Shown: positions 7,474 to 15,687, numbered from the stretch's first letter. The stretch is 20,705 nt of DNA from Lachnoclostridium sp. UBA2905 (GCA_002349525.1 DEDL01000011.1:106249-126953), one strand, 5' to 3'. Notes: generated by a model from the letters alone, not told the origin. Translations and numbers: made by a program.

Positions 7474-8391
7474 TTGGACGGAATTTTAAATATATATAAA
7501 GAAAAAGGATTTACATCCCATGATGTTGTGGCAAAACTCCGTGGTATTCTAAAAACAAGAAAAATAGGTCATACAGGCACTCTTGATCCTGATGCTACAG
7601 GTGTTCTTCCGGTATGTATTGGAAGGGCAACAAAACTGTGTGATATGTTAACTGATAAGAATAAGGATTATGAGGCAGTAATCAGATTTGGCCTTACAAC
7701 AGATACCGAAGATATAAGTGGCAATGTTATAAAAACAAGAGAATATAATGGTACTAAAGAAGAGATACGAGATACCATCCTTTCATTTAAGGGGGATATA
7801 TATCAGATTCCACCTATGTATTCAGCAATAAAAGTTAATGGTCACAAACTGTACGAACTTGCAAGAAAGGGCATTGAAATTGATAGGGAAGCAAGAAAAT
7901 GTACAATTTATGATATTGATATTATTTCAATCAGTGATGACCTTACCAGGGCAAGAATTCGAACTAAGGTTTCAAAGGGAACATATATAAGAACACTTTG
8001 TAACGATATTGGAGAAAAACTTGGCTGCGGTGCATGTATGGAAGAACTGACCAGAACGAGATCAGGTACATTTGAGATAAATGATGCGCTTACACTTAAA
8101 CAGGTTGAAGATATTGTTTATAGTGAAGAGGATATTTTAAAATATCTTGTGAGTATTGAAGATGTATTTTCTTTACCATGTTATAAAGTAAATGAGGAAT
8201 ATGAGAAAAGACTTTTTAATGGCAATGAACTTGAGAAAAATATGATAGCTGTTTATGATAAACAGTGTCCAAAGGGATTTTTGCATACAGGTGAAAAGGA
8301 TATATGCCTGTATTTTCCTGACGGAAGATTCGCTGCAATTTACAGAGAAACAAATGAGGGTCATTACAAGGTCTATAAGATGTTTTGTTGA
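7474..8391 (+). CDS. truB: tRNA pseudouridine(55) synthase TruB
   Basis: TruB converts U55 of the tRNA T-loop to pseudouridine. The 305-aa protein starts DGILNIYKEKGFTSHDVV and has the catalytic motif GHTGTLDPDATGVLP with nucleophile Asp38. Further family motifs are YEAVIRFGLTTDTEDISG, QIPPMYSAIKVNGHKLYELARKG and SKGTYIRTLCNDIG; a C-terminal PUA-like tail follows. The start is TTG 7474 with AAAGGAG upstream, 18 bases after nrnA. The length is normal and no key residue is missing. Confidence 0.97.
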   Translation: MDGILNIYKEKGFTSHDVVAKLRGILKTRKIGHTGTLDPDATGVLPVCIGRATKLCDMLTDKNKDYEAVIRFGLTTDTEDISGNVIKTREYNGTKEEIRDTILSFKGDIYQIPPMYSAIKVNGHKLYELARKGIEIDREARKCTIYDIDIISISDDLTRARIRTKVSKGTYIRTLCNDIGEKLGCGACMEELTRTRSGTFEINDALTLKQVEDIVYSEEDILKYLVSIEDVFSLPCYKVNEEYEKRLFNGNELEKNMIAVYDKQCPKGFLHTGEKDICLYFPDGRFAAIYRETNEGHYKVYKMFC

Positions 8392-8402
8392 AAGGATAAA
8401 CC

Positions 8403-9323
8403 ATGAAAATTACAGATGGAATTTCATTTGATGAAAATATTAAGACAGCAGTAACAATTGGAAAATTTGATGGTGTTCACATAGGACATCAGAAATTAAT
8501 AAAGGAAACATACAGTTTTAAGGAAAAGGGTCTGGTGCCTGTTGCGCTTACTTTTGATATTAATTTTGAATATATTCTTGATAGAAGTGATTCAAGGAAT
8601 ATGTTTGAGAAAATGGGCATAGAAATTCTTGTTGAATACCCATTTGATGATAAGACTAAAAATATGAACCCTGAAGAATTTTTTGAATATATTATTGTTG
8701 GAAAGCTTCATGCAGGGGCTGTTGTAGTTGGCAATGATTTCAGATTCGGCCACAACAGGTCAGGTGACATTGATACTCTCAAAAAGCTTGGAGAGAAGTA
8801 TGGAGTTGTGATTGATATTGTTGAGAAGGAAAAACTTGACGGTGAAGTCGTTAGCAGCACCAGAATTAGAAATGAACTTTCAAACGGCAATATTCAATTA
8901 GTTAACAGACTTCTTGGCAGGGAATATTCTGTAACTGGAGAGGTAATATATGGAAACCAGCTTGGCAGAACGCTGAATATGCCAACAATTAATCTTGGAT
9001 TTGACTGTAAACGTATTGTGCCGCCAAGAGGAGTATATGCCAGTCTTGTGAATTATGATGGTAAAATATATGGCGGAGTAACAAATGTTGGATTTAAACC
9101 AACTGCTCCAGGAATATCAAATCTTGGGGTTGAAACTTTTATTTTTGATTTTGATAAAATGATTTATGGGGAAAAGGTTACTGTTAAGCTTTTGGATTAT
9201 CAGCGTAAAGAGAGAAAGTTTGAAAGCCTTGATGAACTAAAAGAGCAAATGGTTATTGATGTGCATAAGGCTAAGGAGACGGTTAAAAAATATGAACAAA
9301 ACATTTTACAATCAGAGGTTTGA
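8403..9323 (+). CDS. ribF: Bifunctional riboflavin kinase / FAD synthetase
   Basis: RibF makes FMN from riboflavin and then FAD. The 306-aa protein has the N-terminal adenylyltransferase domain with GKFDGVHIGHQ (about 20-30), VGNDFRFGHNRSGD and SSTRIRNELSNGN. The C-terminal riboflavin kinase domain has GRTLNMPTINL, PPRGVYASLV, GVTNVGFKPT and ETFIFDFD. The ATG at 8403 follows AAAGGAT, 11 bases after truB. No FMN riboswitch precedes it; it depends on the operon promoter. Its end overlaps the next gene by 32 bases. The usual next gene, rpsO, is absent here. Confidence 0.97.
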   Translation: MKITDGISFDENIKTAVTIGKFDGVHIGHQKLIKETYSFKEKGLVPVALTFDINFEYILDRSDSRNMFEKMGIEILVEYPFDDKTKNMNPEEFFEYIIVGKLHAGAVVVGNDFRFGHNRSGDIDTLKKLGEKYGVVIDIVEKEKLDGEVVSSTRIRNELSNGNIQLVNRLLGREYSVTGEVIYGNQLGRTLNMPTINLGFDCKRIVPPRGVYASLVNYDGKIYGGVTNVGFKPTAPGISNLGVETFIFDFDKMIYGEKVTVKLLDYQRKERKFESLDELKEQMVIDVHKAKETVKKYEQNILQSEV

Positions 9324-10266
9324 TGGTGTTCAGGCTCTGAGAGGACTTGCAGCAGTAAGTGTCTTGTTGCATCATATATCCTGTATTGAAAATGGGGCAT
9401 TTGGGGTAGACATCTTTTTCTGTATCAGTGGATTTATAATGATGTATGTTTCACAATTAAATACGGATCATTTTTTGTGGAAACGCATAATCAGAATTGT
9501 TCCAATGTATTATTTCATAACACTGATCGCAATTATTGGCTACAATATTAATAAAGATATATTTGACAGGACGGTAATCGACGGAAAATATATCCTACAA
9601 TCACTGTTCTTTGTGCCATTTACAGGCTCAGGTAAGATAATGCCTATAGTGAAGGTGGGATGGACACTTAATTATGAAATGATGTTTTACGTTATAATAT
9701 GGCTTTCCATGAAAATAAGCCACAAATACAGAAGCCTTATTGCGTCAGTAGTCTTAGTGGCTATTGTCTTAATATGTAAGGGTTTTGGATTCACTAATAC
9801 GGTTTTGATTGAATTCATATATGGAATGGCTGCATATCATATATTAAGTGGTATCAAATATGAAAAAATACGTGACAAGGCTTACATGAGATGGATACTG
9901 CTTTTTGTAGCTCTTATGTCCTACGTTTTTTTATGGTGTGTGAAATATATGGATTACCCTGGCAGTCTGAAACGATTTATAATTAAGGGAATACCGGCAT
10001 TTATAATTTTTATGTGTGTCTTTATTGCCACATATGGGGTGAAGGTACCAAAGCCCTTTGTCTTTTTAGGCGATATAAGTTATTCACTCTATCTTGCGCA
10101 TTATTATGTGGCAAGAGTGTTCAATAAATATTTTGATTTTATTCCTGGGGCAATGCATATTGTATGTGTTCTTGGTATATCACTTATATTAGCCGCCATT
10201 AGTTATAATGTGTTTGAAAAGAAGCTTAATTCATATTTGAGAAAAAAACTGCTTGTAAAGGGGTAA
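9292..10266 (+). CDS. Membrane acyltransferase (acyltransferase family 3)
   Basis: This hydrophobic protein of 324 aa, with about ten predicted membrane helices, has the family-3 acyltransferase pattern. The N-terminus FDGVQALRGLAAVSVLLHH contains Arg17 and His27 in the R-X10-H arrangement required in this family, followed by GAFGVDIFFCISGFIMMYVS and near the end FLGDISYSLYLAHYYVARV. Family members (OafA, WecH and relatives) move acetyl or other acyl groups onto sugars, peptidoglycan or exported molecules; the substrate here is unknown. The ATG at 9292 is chosen over an upstream ATG at 9256 because the homology starts there; it overlaps ribF by 32 bases, with AAGGAG inside ribF. The hydrolase gene follows after three bases. 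Confidence 0.88.
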   Translation: MNKTFYNQRFDGVQALRGLAAVSVLLHHISCIENGAFGVDIFFCISGFIMMYVSQLNTDHFLWKRIIRIVPMYYFITLIAIIGYNINKDIFDRTVIDGKYILQSLFFVPFTGSGKIMPIVKVGWTLNYEMMFYVIIWLSMKISHKYRSLIASVVLVAIVLICKGFGFTNTVLIEFIYGMAAYHILSGIKYEKIRDKAYMRWILLFVALMSYVFLWCVKYMDYPGSLKRFIIKGIPAFIIFMCVFIATYGVKVPKPFVFLGDISYSLYLAHYYVARVFNKYFDFIPGAMHIVCVLGISLILAAISYNVFEKKLNSYLRKKLLVKG

Positions 10267-10269
10267 TAT

Positions 10270-11352
10270 ATGAAAAATGAATCTGTTTATAATGTTTTCG
10301 ATTATCTTGAGTGGAGAGGTGATCTGACATTTTCTGAGGCTCCATTTAACGAAATTGATAATCTTATTTTTGCTGTAATCTCTTATTTTGACCTGGATGG
10401 ATATGTTGATATGGGCCGGGGAAATGAAAAGACAATTAAGGAGATTATAAGTGAATACAAAGCACCGGAAGAAGAGAAGAAGAAGCTGATAACGATGAGT
10501 CCCTATACAGTGTACTCATTTGTTAAGGCTGTGTCAGCTACCAGAAGATTTGGAAATATTCCAATTTGTTTTTATGAAAATATTATTGACGAAAAGAAAT
10601 GTATGCAGTTTTCTGCCATGACTTTTCTTCTGCCTGACAAAACAATGTATGTGGCTTTCAGGGGGACAGATGAAACATTAACGGGTTGGAAGGAAGACTT
10701 TATGATGAGCTTTGGACCTGTAAATGCCCAGCTTTATGCTACAGAATATCTTAATAAGGTGTCTTCAAATTTTTATTATAAAAAGATGCATGTGGGCGGC
10801 CATTCTAAAGGCGGTAATCTTGCTTTATGGGCGGGAATACATGCTAAAGATAAGGTCCAGAAAAGAATTATTGACTTATACAGTAATGATTCTCCAGGAT
10901 TTACTAAGGATATTGTTAATTCAGAAGAATACAGGAAAATGACTGATAAAATAAATCTTTTTGTTGTTTCAGAATCCTTAGTTGGTATGCTTTTATTTAA
11001 TGAAGTTGATAATTGCAAGATTATTGACAGCTCTGAAAACGGTGTATTTCAGCATGATCCTTTTTCATGGAAGGTACTTGGAAGCAAATTTGTATGTCTT
11101 GATGAAAGACCTGATTTGGCGAAAAAGGCTGATAGTGCAATTGGTTCATGGATAGATTCCCTTGATGATAATGAGAGAAGGGCCATCACTGACTTCATCT
11201 TTTCCATACTTGAATCTACAGGAGCAAAAACAGTATCAGAGCTTAGAAATTCAAAGGTACAGATGCTTGAGCTTGTCAAAAAGGCAATTTTTTCATCAGA
11301 CAGAAAGAGCAAGGATATGATTATGGAGCTTATTAAGATTATAATAAAATAA
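10270..11352 (+). CDS. DUF2974 (Mbeg1-like) serine hydrolase, alpha/beta fold
   Basis: The 360-aa protein starts NVFDYLEWRGDLTFSEAPFNEIDNLI, the standard opening of DUF2974 proteins. It carries the lipase-type nucleophile motif GGHSKGGNLALW with Ser179. The probable acid is Asp207 in NDSPGF, and His262 in FQHDPFSW completes a triad. FRGTDETLTGWKEDF resembles the oxyanion strand of class-3 lipases. No signal peptide is seen, so it is likely cytoplasmic. The substrate is unknown. The start has AGGGG nine bases upstream and lies three bases after the acyltransferase stop, so the two are co-translated. It is the last sizeable gene before the terminator at 11498. Confidence 0.88.
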   Translation: MKNESVYNVFDYLEWRGDLTFSEAPFNEIDNLIFAVISYFDLDGYVDMGRGNEKTIKEIISEYKAPEEEKKKLITMSPYTVYSFVKAVSATRRFGNIPICFYENIIDEKKCMQFSAMTFLLPDKTMYVAFRGTDETLTGWKEDFMMSFGPVNAQLYATEYLNKVSSNFYYKKMHVGGHSKGGNLALWAGIHAKDKVQKRIIDLYSNDSPGFTKDIVNSEEYRKMTDKINLFVVSESLVGMLLFNEVDNCKIIDSSENGVFQHDPFSWKVLGSKFVCLDERPDLAKKADSAIGSWIDSLDDNERRAITDFIFSILESTGAKTVSELRNSKVQMLELVKKAIFSSDRKSKDMIMELIKIIIK

Positions 11353-11361
11353 GGATGTCTT

Positions 11362-11427
11362 GTGATTATAGCAATTATAAAGGCAATTAAAAAAGCAGGC
11401 GTAATGGAAATTATAGCAATTATGTAG
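11362..11427 (+). CDS. Possible small amphipathic peptide, 21 aa (uncertain)
   Basis: A GTG at 11362 is preceded by AAGGA with a six-base spacer, overlapping the stop codon of the DUF2974 gene. The frame encodes a short peptide starting (M)IIAIIKAIKKAGVMEII. Alternating hydrophobic pairs and lysines make it a possible amphipathic helix, somewhat like small membrane-active peptides. The DNA contains a 14-base direct repeat (ATTATAGCAATTAT at 11365 and 11410) exactly 15 codons apart, so it may be only low-complexity sequence. No homologue is recognised. Terminator 11498 would end its message. Confidence 0.25.
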   Translation: MIIAIIKAIKKAGVMEIIAIM

Positions 11428-11497
11428 TCAATCATAATAGAAATCATAAATGCTAAGAGTAGTATATTAACGAAAAATCTTTTTTTTTTACATTAGT

Positions 11498-11536
11498 TAA
11501 GAGCATGGGAAATAATATTCCCATGCTCTTATTTTG
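11498..11536 (+). terminator. Terminator of the rimP-to-DUF2974 operon
   Basis: TAAGAGCATGGGAA (11498-11511) pairs perfectly with 11518-11531 around a six-base loop, and TTTTG follows. A separate run of ten T lies just upstream (11480-11489). On the minus strand the sequence after the stem is A-rich, so it should act only on plus-strand transcripts. Confidence 0.85.
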
Positions 11537-11562
11537 TGAAATTATAATGCCAGGCATCAATT

Positions 11563-11619
11563 TACATATGTATCTGCATATTTTTTTACTATATATATTA
11601 TCTACATATGTATCTACAT
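11563..11619. repeat. Short direct repeat at the 3' end of iorA
   Basis: TACATATGTATCTGCAT (11563-11579) recurs as TACATATGTATCTACAT (11603-11619), 16 of 17 bases identical, 40 bases apart, with an AT-rich stretch between. It lies between the convergent terminator and the iorA stop. I see no intrinsic terminator for iorA here. Confidence 0.6.
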
Positions 11620-11623
11620 TACA

Positions 11624-13354
11624 TTATCTGACAATTTTCTTTATTGCATCAAATTTGCAAAGCTGCATACAGAGTCCACATCCATTGCACATGTCATTAT
11701 CAATTCTTATTGTTCCATCTTCATTTTTACTTAAAGCAGGACAGCCAGGTGTCATACAGGCACCACATTTTTTGCATTTATCATTCTCAGTTACACATAC
11801 GTCCGGGAATGATACTTCCTTTAAGAGAACACAAGGTGACTTTGTAATAATAACTGAAAGCGCATCTCTTTTTGTCTCACGTTTTAGTAAATCCTTAACT
11901 GCAGCAAGATCGTAGGAATTAACCTCGTATACATTTTCAATTCCAAGAGATTTGCAAAGGTACATTATATTGATTGCAGGAACAATCTGACCCTTTAGGG
12001 TTTTACCAGTAGCCGCATGATCCTGATGACCGGTCATACCTGTTGTTGAATTGTCAAGAATTACAACAGTTGCATGTGACTGGTTATAAACCATGTTAAT
12101 AAGGGAATTGATACCTGTATGCATAAAGGTTGAATCGCCGATTACAGCAACCCAGTTTTCAATAAATTCGTGTCCACATGCCTTTTCAAGACCGTGAAGA
12201 CCGCTTATGCTTGAGCCCATGCAGAAACATGTATCAATAACACTTAATGGAGCATTAGCCCCAAGAGTATAACATCCGATATCTCCAAAAGCATGAAGCT
12301 TAAGCTGCTTCATGGCTGTATATACACTTCTGTGAGGACATCCGGGACAAAGAATTGGAGGTCTTCCAGGAGTTTCAAAGGTATCTGACATCTCAATATC
12401 AATACCAAGGGCTTTTCTAAGCATATTTGAACTGTATTCTCCCTGGCGTGTAAAAAGTTCTTTGCCTTCAACCTTGTATCCAAGGGCACGTACCTGTTCT
12501 TCAATTACAGGTTCAAGTTCTTCAAATACTATTACACGGTCCACCTTCTGGCAAAATTCCTTAATAAGTGATGTTGGAAGAGGATTAACAAGTCCAAGCT
12601 TAAGGACTGATGCATCCGGACAGACTTCCTTAACGTATTGATAAGCTATACCACATGTAATGAATCCAAGAGATGTATCCTTGTATTCAACATTATTGAC
12701 TGACATTGAAGAAGCGTCCTCTGAAAGTCTTTTGAGATTTTCCTCAACTACTATATGTCTAGGCTTCATATTACCTGGAACAACAACGAATTTATTCCAT
12801 TTTCTTTCGTATGGGATAGTTTCTCTTTCAATTCTGTCATTCAGCTCTACAAGCCCCTGTGAGTGGGAGAGTCTTGTTGTTGTTCTGAGAATTACAGGTG
12901 TATCGTATTTTTCGCTTATTTCAAAACCTGCAATCATGTAATCCTTGGCGTCCTGGCTGTCTGATGGCTCAAGCACAGGAACCATTGCAGCACGTCCAAT
13001 CATTCTGGTGTCCTGTTCATTCTGTGAACTGTACATTCCAGGATCATCGGCAACAATCATTACCATACCGCCGTTAACTCCAGTATAGGAACTTGTATAT
13101 AAAGGATCAGCGGCAACATTGGCACCAACGTGCTTCATTGCACACATTGAACGAACACCGCCAACACTTGCTCCAATTGCTACTTCTGTGGCAACCTTCT
13201 CATTAGGAGACCATTCAGCATAAATTTCATCATATTTGGCAACTGCCTCGCTAATCTCTGTACTAGGTGTACCGGGATATGCAGCAGATACTTTGACACC
13301 TGCTTCATAAGCACCTCTGGCAATTGCTTCGTTTCCAAGTAATAATTTTTTCAT
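11624..13354 (-). CDS. iorA: Indolepyruvate:ferredoxin oxidoreductase, alpha subunit
   Basis: IorA with IorB oxidises arylpyruvates (indolepyruvate, phenylpyruvate) to aryl-acyl-CoA, reducing ferredoxin. The 576-aa protein begins KKLLLGNEAIARGAYEAGVKVSAAYPGTPSTEI, as in all IorA, and has the central PILCPGCPHRSVY. The thiamine-diphosphate region reads GDIGCYTLG...VAVIGDSTFMHTG...VVILDNSTTGMTG. Two C-terminal 4Fe-4S motifs, CKKCGACMTPGC and CNGCGLCMQLC, make up the last 50 residues. The ATG at 13354 is chosen because GGGGTG stands six bases upstream; a GTG at 13363 overlaps that site. No iorB lies on either side, although the two are usually adjacent, so the partner must be elsewhere or absent. 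Confidence 0.95.
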   Translation of the reverse strand: MKKLLLGNEAIARGAYEAGVKVSAAYPGTPSTEISEAVAKYDEIYAEWSPNEKVATEVAIGASVGGVRSMCAMKHVGANVAADPLYTSSYTGVNGGMVMIVADDPGMYSSQNEQDTRMIGRAAMVPVLEPSDSQDAKDYMIAGFEISEKYDTPVILRTTTRLSHSQGLVELNDRIERETIPYERKWNKFVVVPGNMKPRHIVVEENLKRLSEDASSMSVNNVEYKDTSLGFITCGIAYQYVKEVCPDASVLKLGLVNPLPTSLIKEFCQKVDRVIVFEELEPVIEEQVRALGYKVEGKELFTRQGEYSSNMLRKALGIDIEMSDTFETPGRPPILCPGCPHRSVYTAMKQLKLHAFGDIGCYTLGANAPLSVIDTCFCMGSSISGLHGLEKACGHEFIENWVAVIGDSTFMHTGINSLINMVYNQSHATVVILDNSTTGMTGHQDHAATGKTLKGQIVPAINIMYLCKSLGIENVYEVNSYDLAAVKDLLKRETKRDALSVIITKSPCVLLKEVSFPDVCVTENDKCKKCGACMTPGCPALSKNEDGTIRIDNDMCNGCGLCMQLCKFDAIKKIVR

Positions 13355-13384
13355 TGAATTCACCCCGTATGTATTATTTGTTTT

Positions 13385-13426
13385 ATTATAGCAAAAAATT
13401 TATAATAATGCATTAAGACTCTTAAT
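13385..13426 (-). promoter_or_regulatory. Possible iorA promoter with a palindrome over its -35 region
   Basis: On the minus strand TATAAT lies at 13390-13385, with a poor -35 (ATGCAT, 13413-13408) 17 bases before it. ATTAAGA-N-TCTTAAT, a perfect 7+7 palindrome (13412-13426), touches the -35 and could be an operator. A weak -35 with an adjoining palindrome suggests a regulated promoter, but iorA could also be read from the ABC-F gene 77 bases upstream. Confidence 0.35.
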
Positions 13427-13431
13427 ATAAT

Positions 13432-15360
13432 TTAAAGACTGGAAGAAAGCTCTTCCCATTCGTCCATAAGTTCTAAAAGCTTCTCATCATCGGCATTCCG
13501 GGCGGAAGTTAACTCGCCTAAAAGTGCTGAATTGCATGCATTGTCAGGATTAGAGAGTTTATCGTCAATTACTTTCATATCTTCTTCGATAGCAGCAATT
13601 TCTTCTTCAATTTTGTCAATGCGGTTTTGGATTTTTTTGATTCTGGCCTTTTCCTCTTTTTGCTTTTGCCAGTCATCCTTAGTGTCAGTATTCTCCACTG
13701 CTTTTGAAGGAGAATTAGCAGGCCTTGATGTAGTAGCAGGTGCCTTTGCCAGCTTTTCATTGTATTTTTCCATAAAATAATCATAATTACCTATGTATCT
13801 GTCCATATGGTGTCCGGTAAGGTGAAGAATACCGGTGGCAGTCCTGTTAACAAAATATCTGTCATGGGAAACATAAAGAACAGTACCTTTATAATTATTA
13901 ATGGCATTTTCAAGTATCTCTTTTGAGATGATATCAAGGTGGTTGGTTGGCTCATCAAGAATCAGAAAATTAGCTTCTGACAACATCAACTTGGCAAGGG
14001 AAACCCTGCCTTTTTCACCACCACTGAGATCGCCTATCATTTTGAAAACGTCATCTCCGGTGAATAAAAATGCTGCAAGAAGATTACGTATTTCAGTCTG
14101 GGTCATATCAGGATATGTGTCATGTATTTCATCAATAATGGAATTATTATTGTTAAGAACCTGCTGTTCCTGGTCATAATATCCTATATTAACATTAGTT
14201 CCGATTCGTATATTACCGCCATCAGCCTCTTCAAGTTCAGTGATTATTTTTAAAAGAGTAGTTTTTCCGGTTCCATTATCTCCGAGAATAGCAATCCTTT
14301 CGCCCTTTTTTATATCAAAATCAATATCTGAAAACAGGTGGTTGTCACCAAATGACTTTGATAAACCCCTTACAGTAAGAACATCATTACCGCTTTCAAA
14401 TCTAGGAGTAAATGATATGTTCATAGCCGAATTAATCTCAAAAGGTTTTTTGATTCTGTCAATTTTATTGAGCATTTTTTCTCGGCTTTCAGCTCGTTTT
14501 ATGGATTTTTCACGGTTGAACTGTTTTAACTTGGTAATAACTTCTTCCTGATGCTTTATTTCCCGCTGCTGATTCTCGTAAGCCTTCATAAGACTTGCCT
14601 TTAAAAATGCCTTCTTTTCAGAATAAGCACTGTAATTGCCAGAAAAAACAGTACATTTTGTGTTATCAAGTTCTACAACCTTTGTTACCGTTTTATCAAG
14701 AAAATAACGGTCATGGGATACTATCAGTACAGCACCCCTGTATGAAGATATAAAGCCTTCAAGCCATGATATGGAATTCATATCAAGGTGGTTTGTAGGC
14801 TCATCCAGTATGATGAGATCCGGTTTTGAAAGAAGGATTTTGCCAAGGGCAACCCGGGTTTTCTGACCACCACTAAGTGTGTTAATGGTCTGGTTAAACT
14901 GTTCCTCACTAAAACCAAGACCCTTTATAATGCCTGTTATTTCGCTATAAGTAGAATAGCCTTCCTTTTGTTCGAACTCGGTTACGCATCTGTGGTATTC
15001 ATCAAGCATCTTGTCAAGTTCGCTACCCTGAAGGGCTTTCATATCATTTTCTAATGTACGTATTTTAAGCTCCAGGTCAAATACATCCTGCTTAACAAGA
15101 CTTATCTCTTCATAAATTGTACGTGCAGAATCAATATCCTGGTTCTGTTTAAGATAACCAAGTGTATATCCGCCGCCCATGAAAACATTGCCGTCATCGC
15201 ATGGCTCCTCACCGGTAATGATTTTTAAAAGAGTGGTTTTTCCTACACCATTGATACCTACAATAGCACATTTTTCGTGCTCATTTATATGAAATGTCAC
15301 ATCGGACAGTATGGTATTTTCACCAAATGATTTTGTAATATGATCACAAGATAATAACAT
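13432..15360 (-). CDS. ydiF: ABC-F family ATPase, YdiF type
   Basis: ABC-F proteins are soluble twin-ATPase factors that act on the ribosome. The 642-aa protein has two full cassettes: Walker A GINGVGKTTLL with LSGGQKTRVALGK and LIILDEPTNHLD, then GDNGTGKTTLL with LSGGEKGRVSLAK and LILDEPTNHLD. The linker after the first cassette is long and basic (about 240-300). The C-terminus is a charged coiled coil (about 555-642). Length and layout match Bacillus YdiF, which also neighbours rex. No membrane segment is present. The ATG at 15360 follows GGAG. Antibiotic resistance is not indicated. Confidence 0.92.
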   Translation of the reverse strand: MLLSCDHITKSFGENTILSDVTFHINEHEKCAIVGINGVGKTTLLKIITGEEPCDDGNVFMGGGYTLGYLKQNQDIDSARTIYEEISLVKQDVFDLELKIRTLENDMKALQGSELDKMLDEYHRCVTEFEQKEGYSTYSEITGIIKGLGFSEEQFNQTINTLSGGQKTRVALGKILLSKPDLIILDEPTNHLDMNSISWLEGFISSYRGAVLIVSHDRYFLDKTVTKVVELDNTKCTVFSGNYSAYSEKKAFLKASLMKAYENQQREIKHQEEVITKLKQFNREKSIKRAESREKMLNKIDRIKKPFEINSAMNISFTPRFESGNDVLTVRGLSKSFGDNHLFSDIDFDIKKGERIAILGDNGTGKTTLLKIITELEEADGGNIRIGTNVNIGYYDQEQQVLNNNNSIIDEIHDTYPDMTQTEIRNLLAAFLFTGDDVFKMIGDLSGGEKGRVSLAKLMLSEANFLILDEPTNHLDIISKEILENAINNYKGTVLYVSHDRYFVNRTATGILHLTGHHMDRYIGNYDYFMEKYNEKLAKAPATTSRPANSPSKAVENTDTKDDWQKQKEEKARIKKIQNRIDKIEEEIAAIEEDMKVIDDKLSNPDNACNSALLGELTSARNADDEKLLELMDEWEELSSSL

Positions 15361-15399
15361 AATAAATCTCCAATAAATTTAACAATGAATAATACCATT

Positions 15400-15428
15400 A
15401 ATATAACACATTTGGGCAAAAGCCTCAA
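15400..15428 (-). promoter_or_regulatory. Promoter for the ABC-F gene
   Basis: On the minus strand TTGAGG (15428-15423) and TATATT (15405-15400) are 17 bases apart. Transcription would start near 15393 and give a short leader of about 33 bases, too short for an attenuator. Confidence 0.5.
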
Positions 15429-15531
15429 CTAGCCAAAATATTTAACTATAAGTAAGGCAAAAACCTATTTCGACCCAAACATAGCTTCAACCTTTTGGCC
15501 CTGATTATATATGTAGAATTTGTGTCAATGA
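15411..15531. other. Divergent intergenic region between the ABC-F gene and rex
   Basis: The 327 bases between the two start codons hold the two promoters, the Rex-like operator and the rex leader. The middle part (15411-15501) carries three copies of a GGCAAAAGCC-like motif, one inverted. 15414-15422 and 15491-15501 can pair over nine bases with one bulge. I recognise no RNA gene there. Confidence 0.4.
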
Positions 15532-15549
15532 TTGACAAGTCCTTAACAA
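15532..15549. promoter_or_regulatory. Rex-like operator over the rex promoter
   Basis: TTGACAAGTCCTTAACAA matches the clostridial Rex site TTGTTAA-N4-TTAACAA at 12 of 14 fixed positions. It covers the -35 and most of the spacer, so bound Rex would block RNA polymerase. A second palindrome, TGTCAAT-G-ATTGACA (15523-15537), overlaps its left half. Autoregulation by NADH/NAD ratio is known for Rex; here it is inferred from the match. Confidence 0.65.
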
Positions 15550-15560
15550 TGTAGTATAAT
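15532..15560 (+). promoter_or_regulatory. Consensus sigma-A promoter of rex
   Basis: TTGACA (15532-15537) and TATAAT (15555-15560) both match the consensus exactly and are 17 bases apart. Transcription would start near 15567, leaving a leader of about 120 bases before the rex ATG. Its strength implies a need for repression, which fits the overlapping operator. Confidence 0.85.
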
Positions 15561-15687
15561 CAAACAGTAAATGATACCGAAAATAATACTATTTAAAGAG
15601 TGCAGGAAATTAGGTTTTTTATGCACTTATAAATTTGAAATTTTAAGGATAGACGGTTTTGCCTGTCCGGGCGAATGGAGGATAACA

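Noticed and set aside
11505..11915. 136-codon plus-strand open frame
   Set aside because: It begins inside the terminator hairpin and runs antisense to the conserved ferredoxin end of iorA; the hydrophobic, Ser/His-rich product is a reading of the complementary strand.
9292..13354. Defence or mobile island between ribF and the ABC-F gene
   Set aside because: No integrase, transposase, direct repeats or nuclease/NTPase genes are present; the genes are metabolic or envelope-related and composition does not shift visibly.
13432..15360. Antibiotic-resistance ABC-F gene
   Set aside because: Length, C-terminal coiled coil and the rex neighbour fit the housekeeping YdiF group; the leader is too short for the attenuation seen in resistance ABC-F genes.
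15571..15687. Extension of rex from ATG 15571, or a leader peptide
   Set aside because: It begins right at the transcription start with no ribosome-binding site, and the residues do not resemble Rex; it is treated as untranslated leader.
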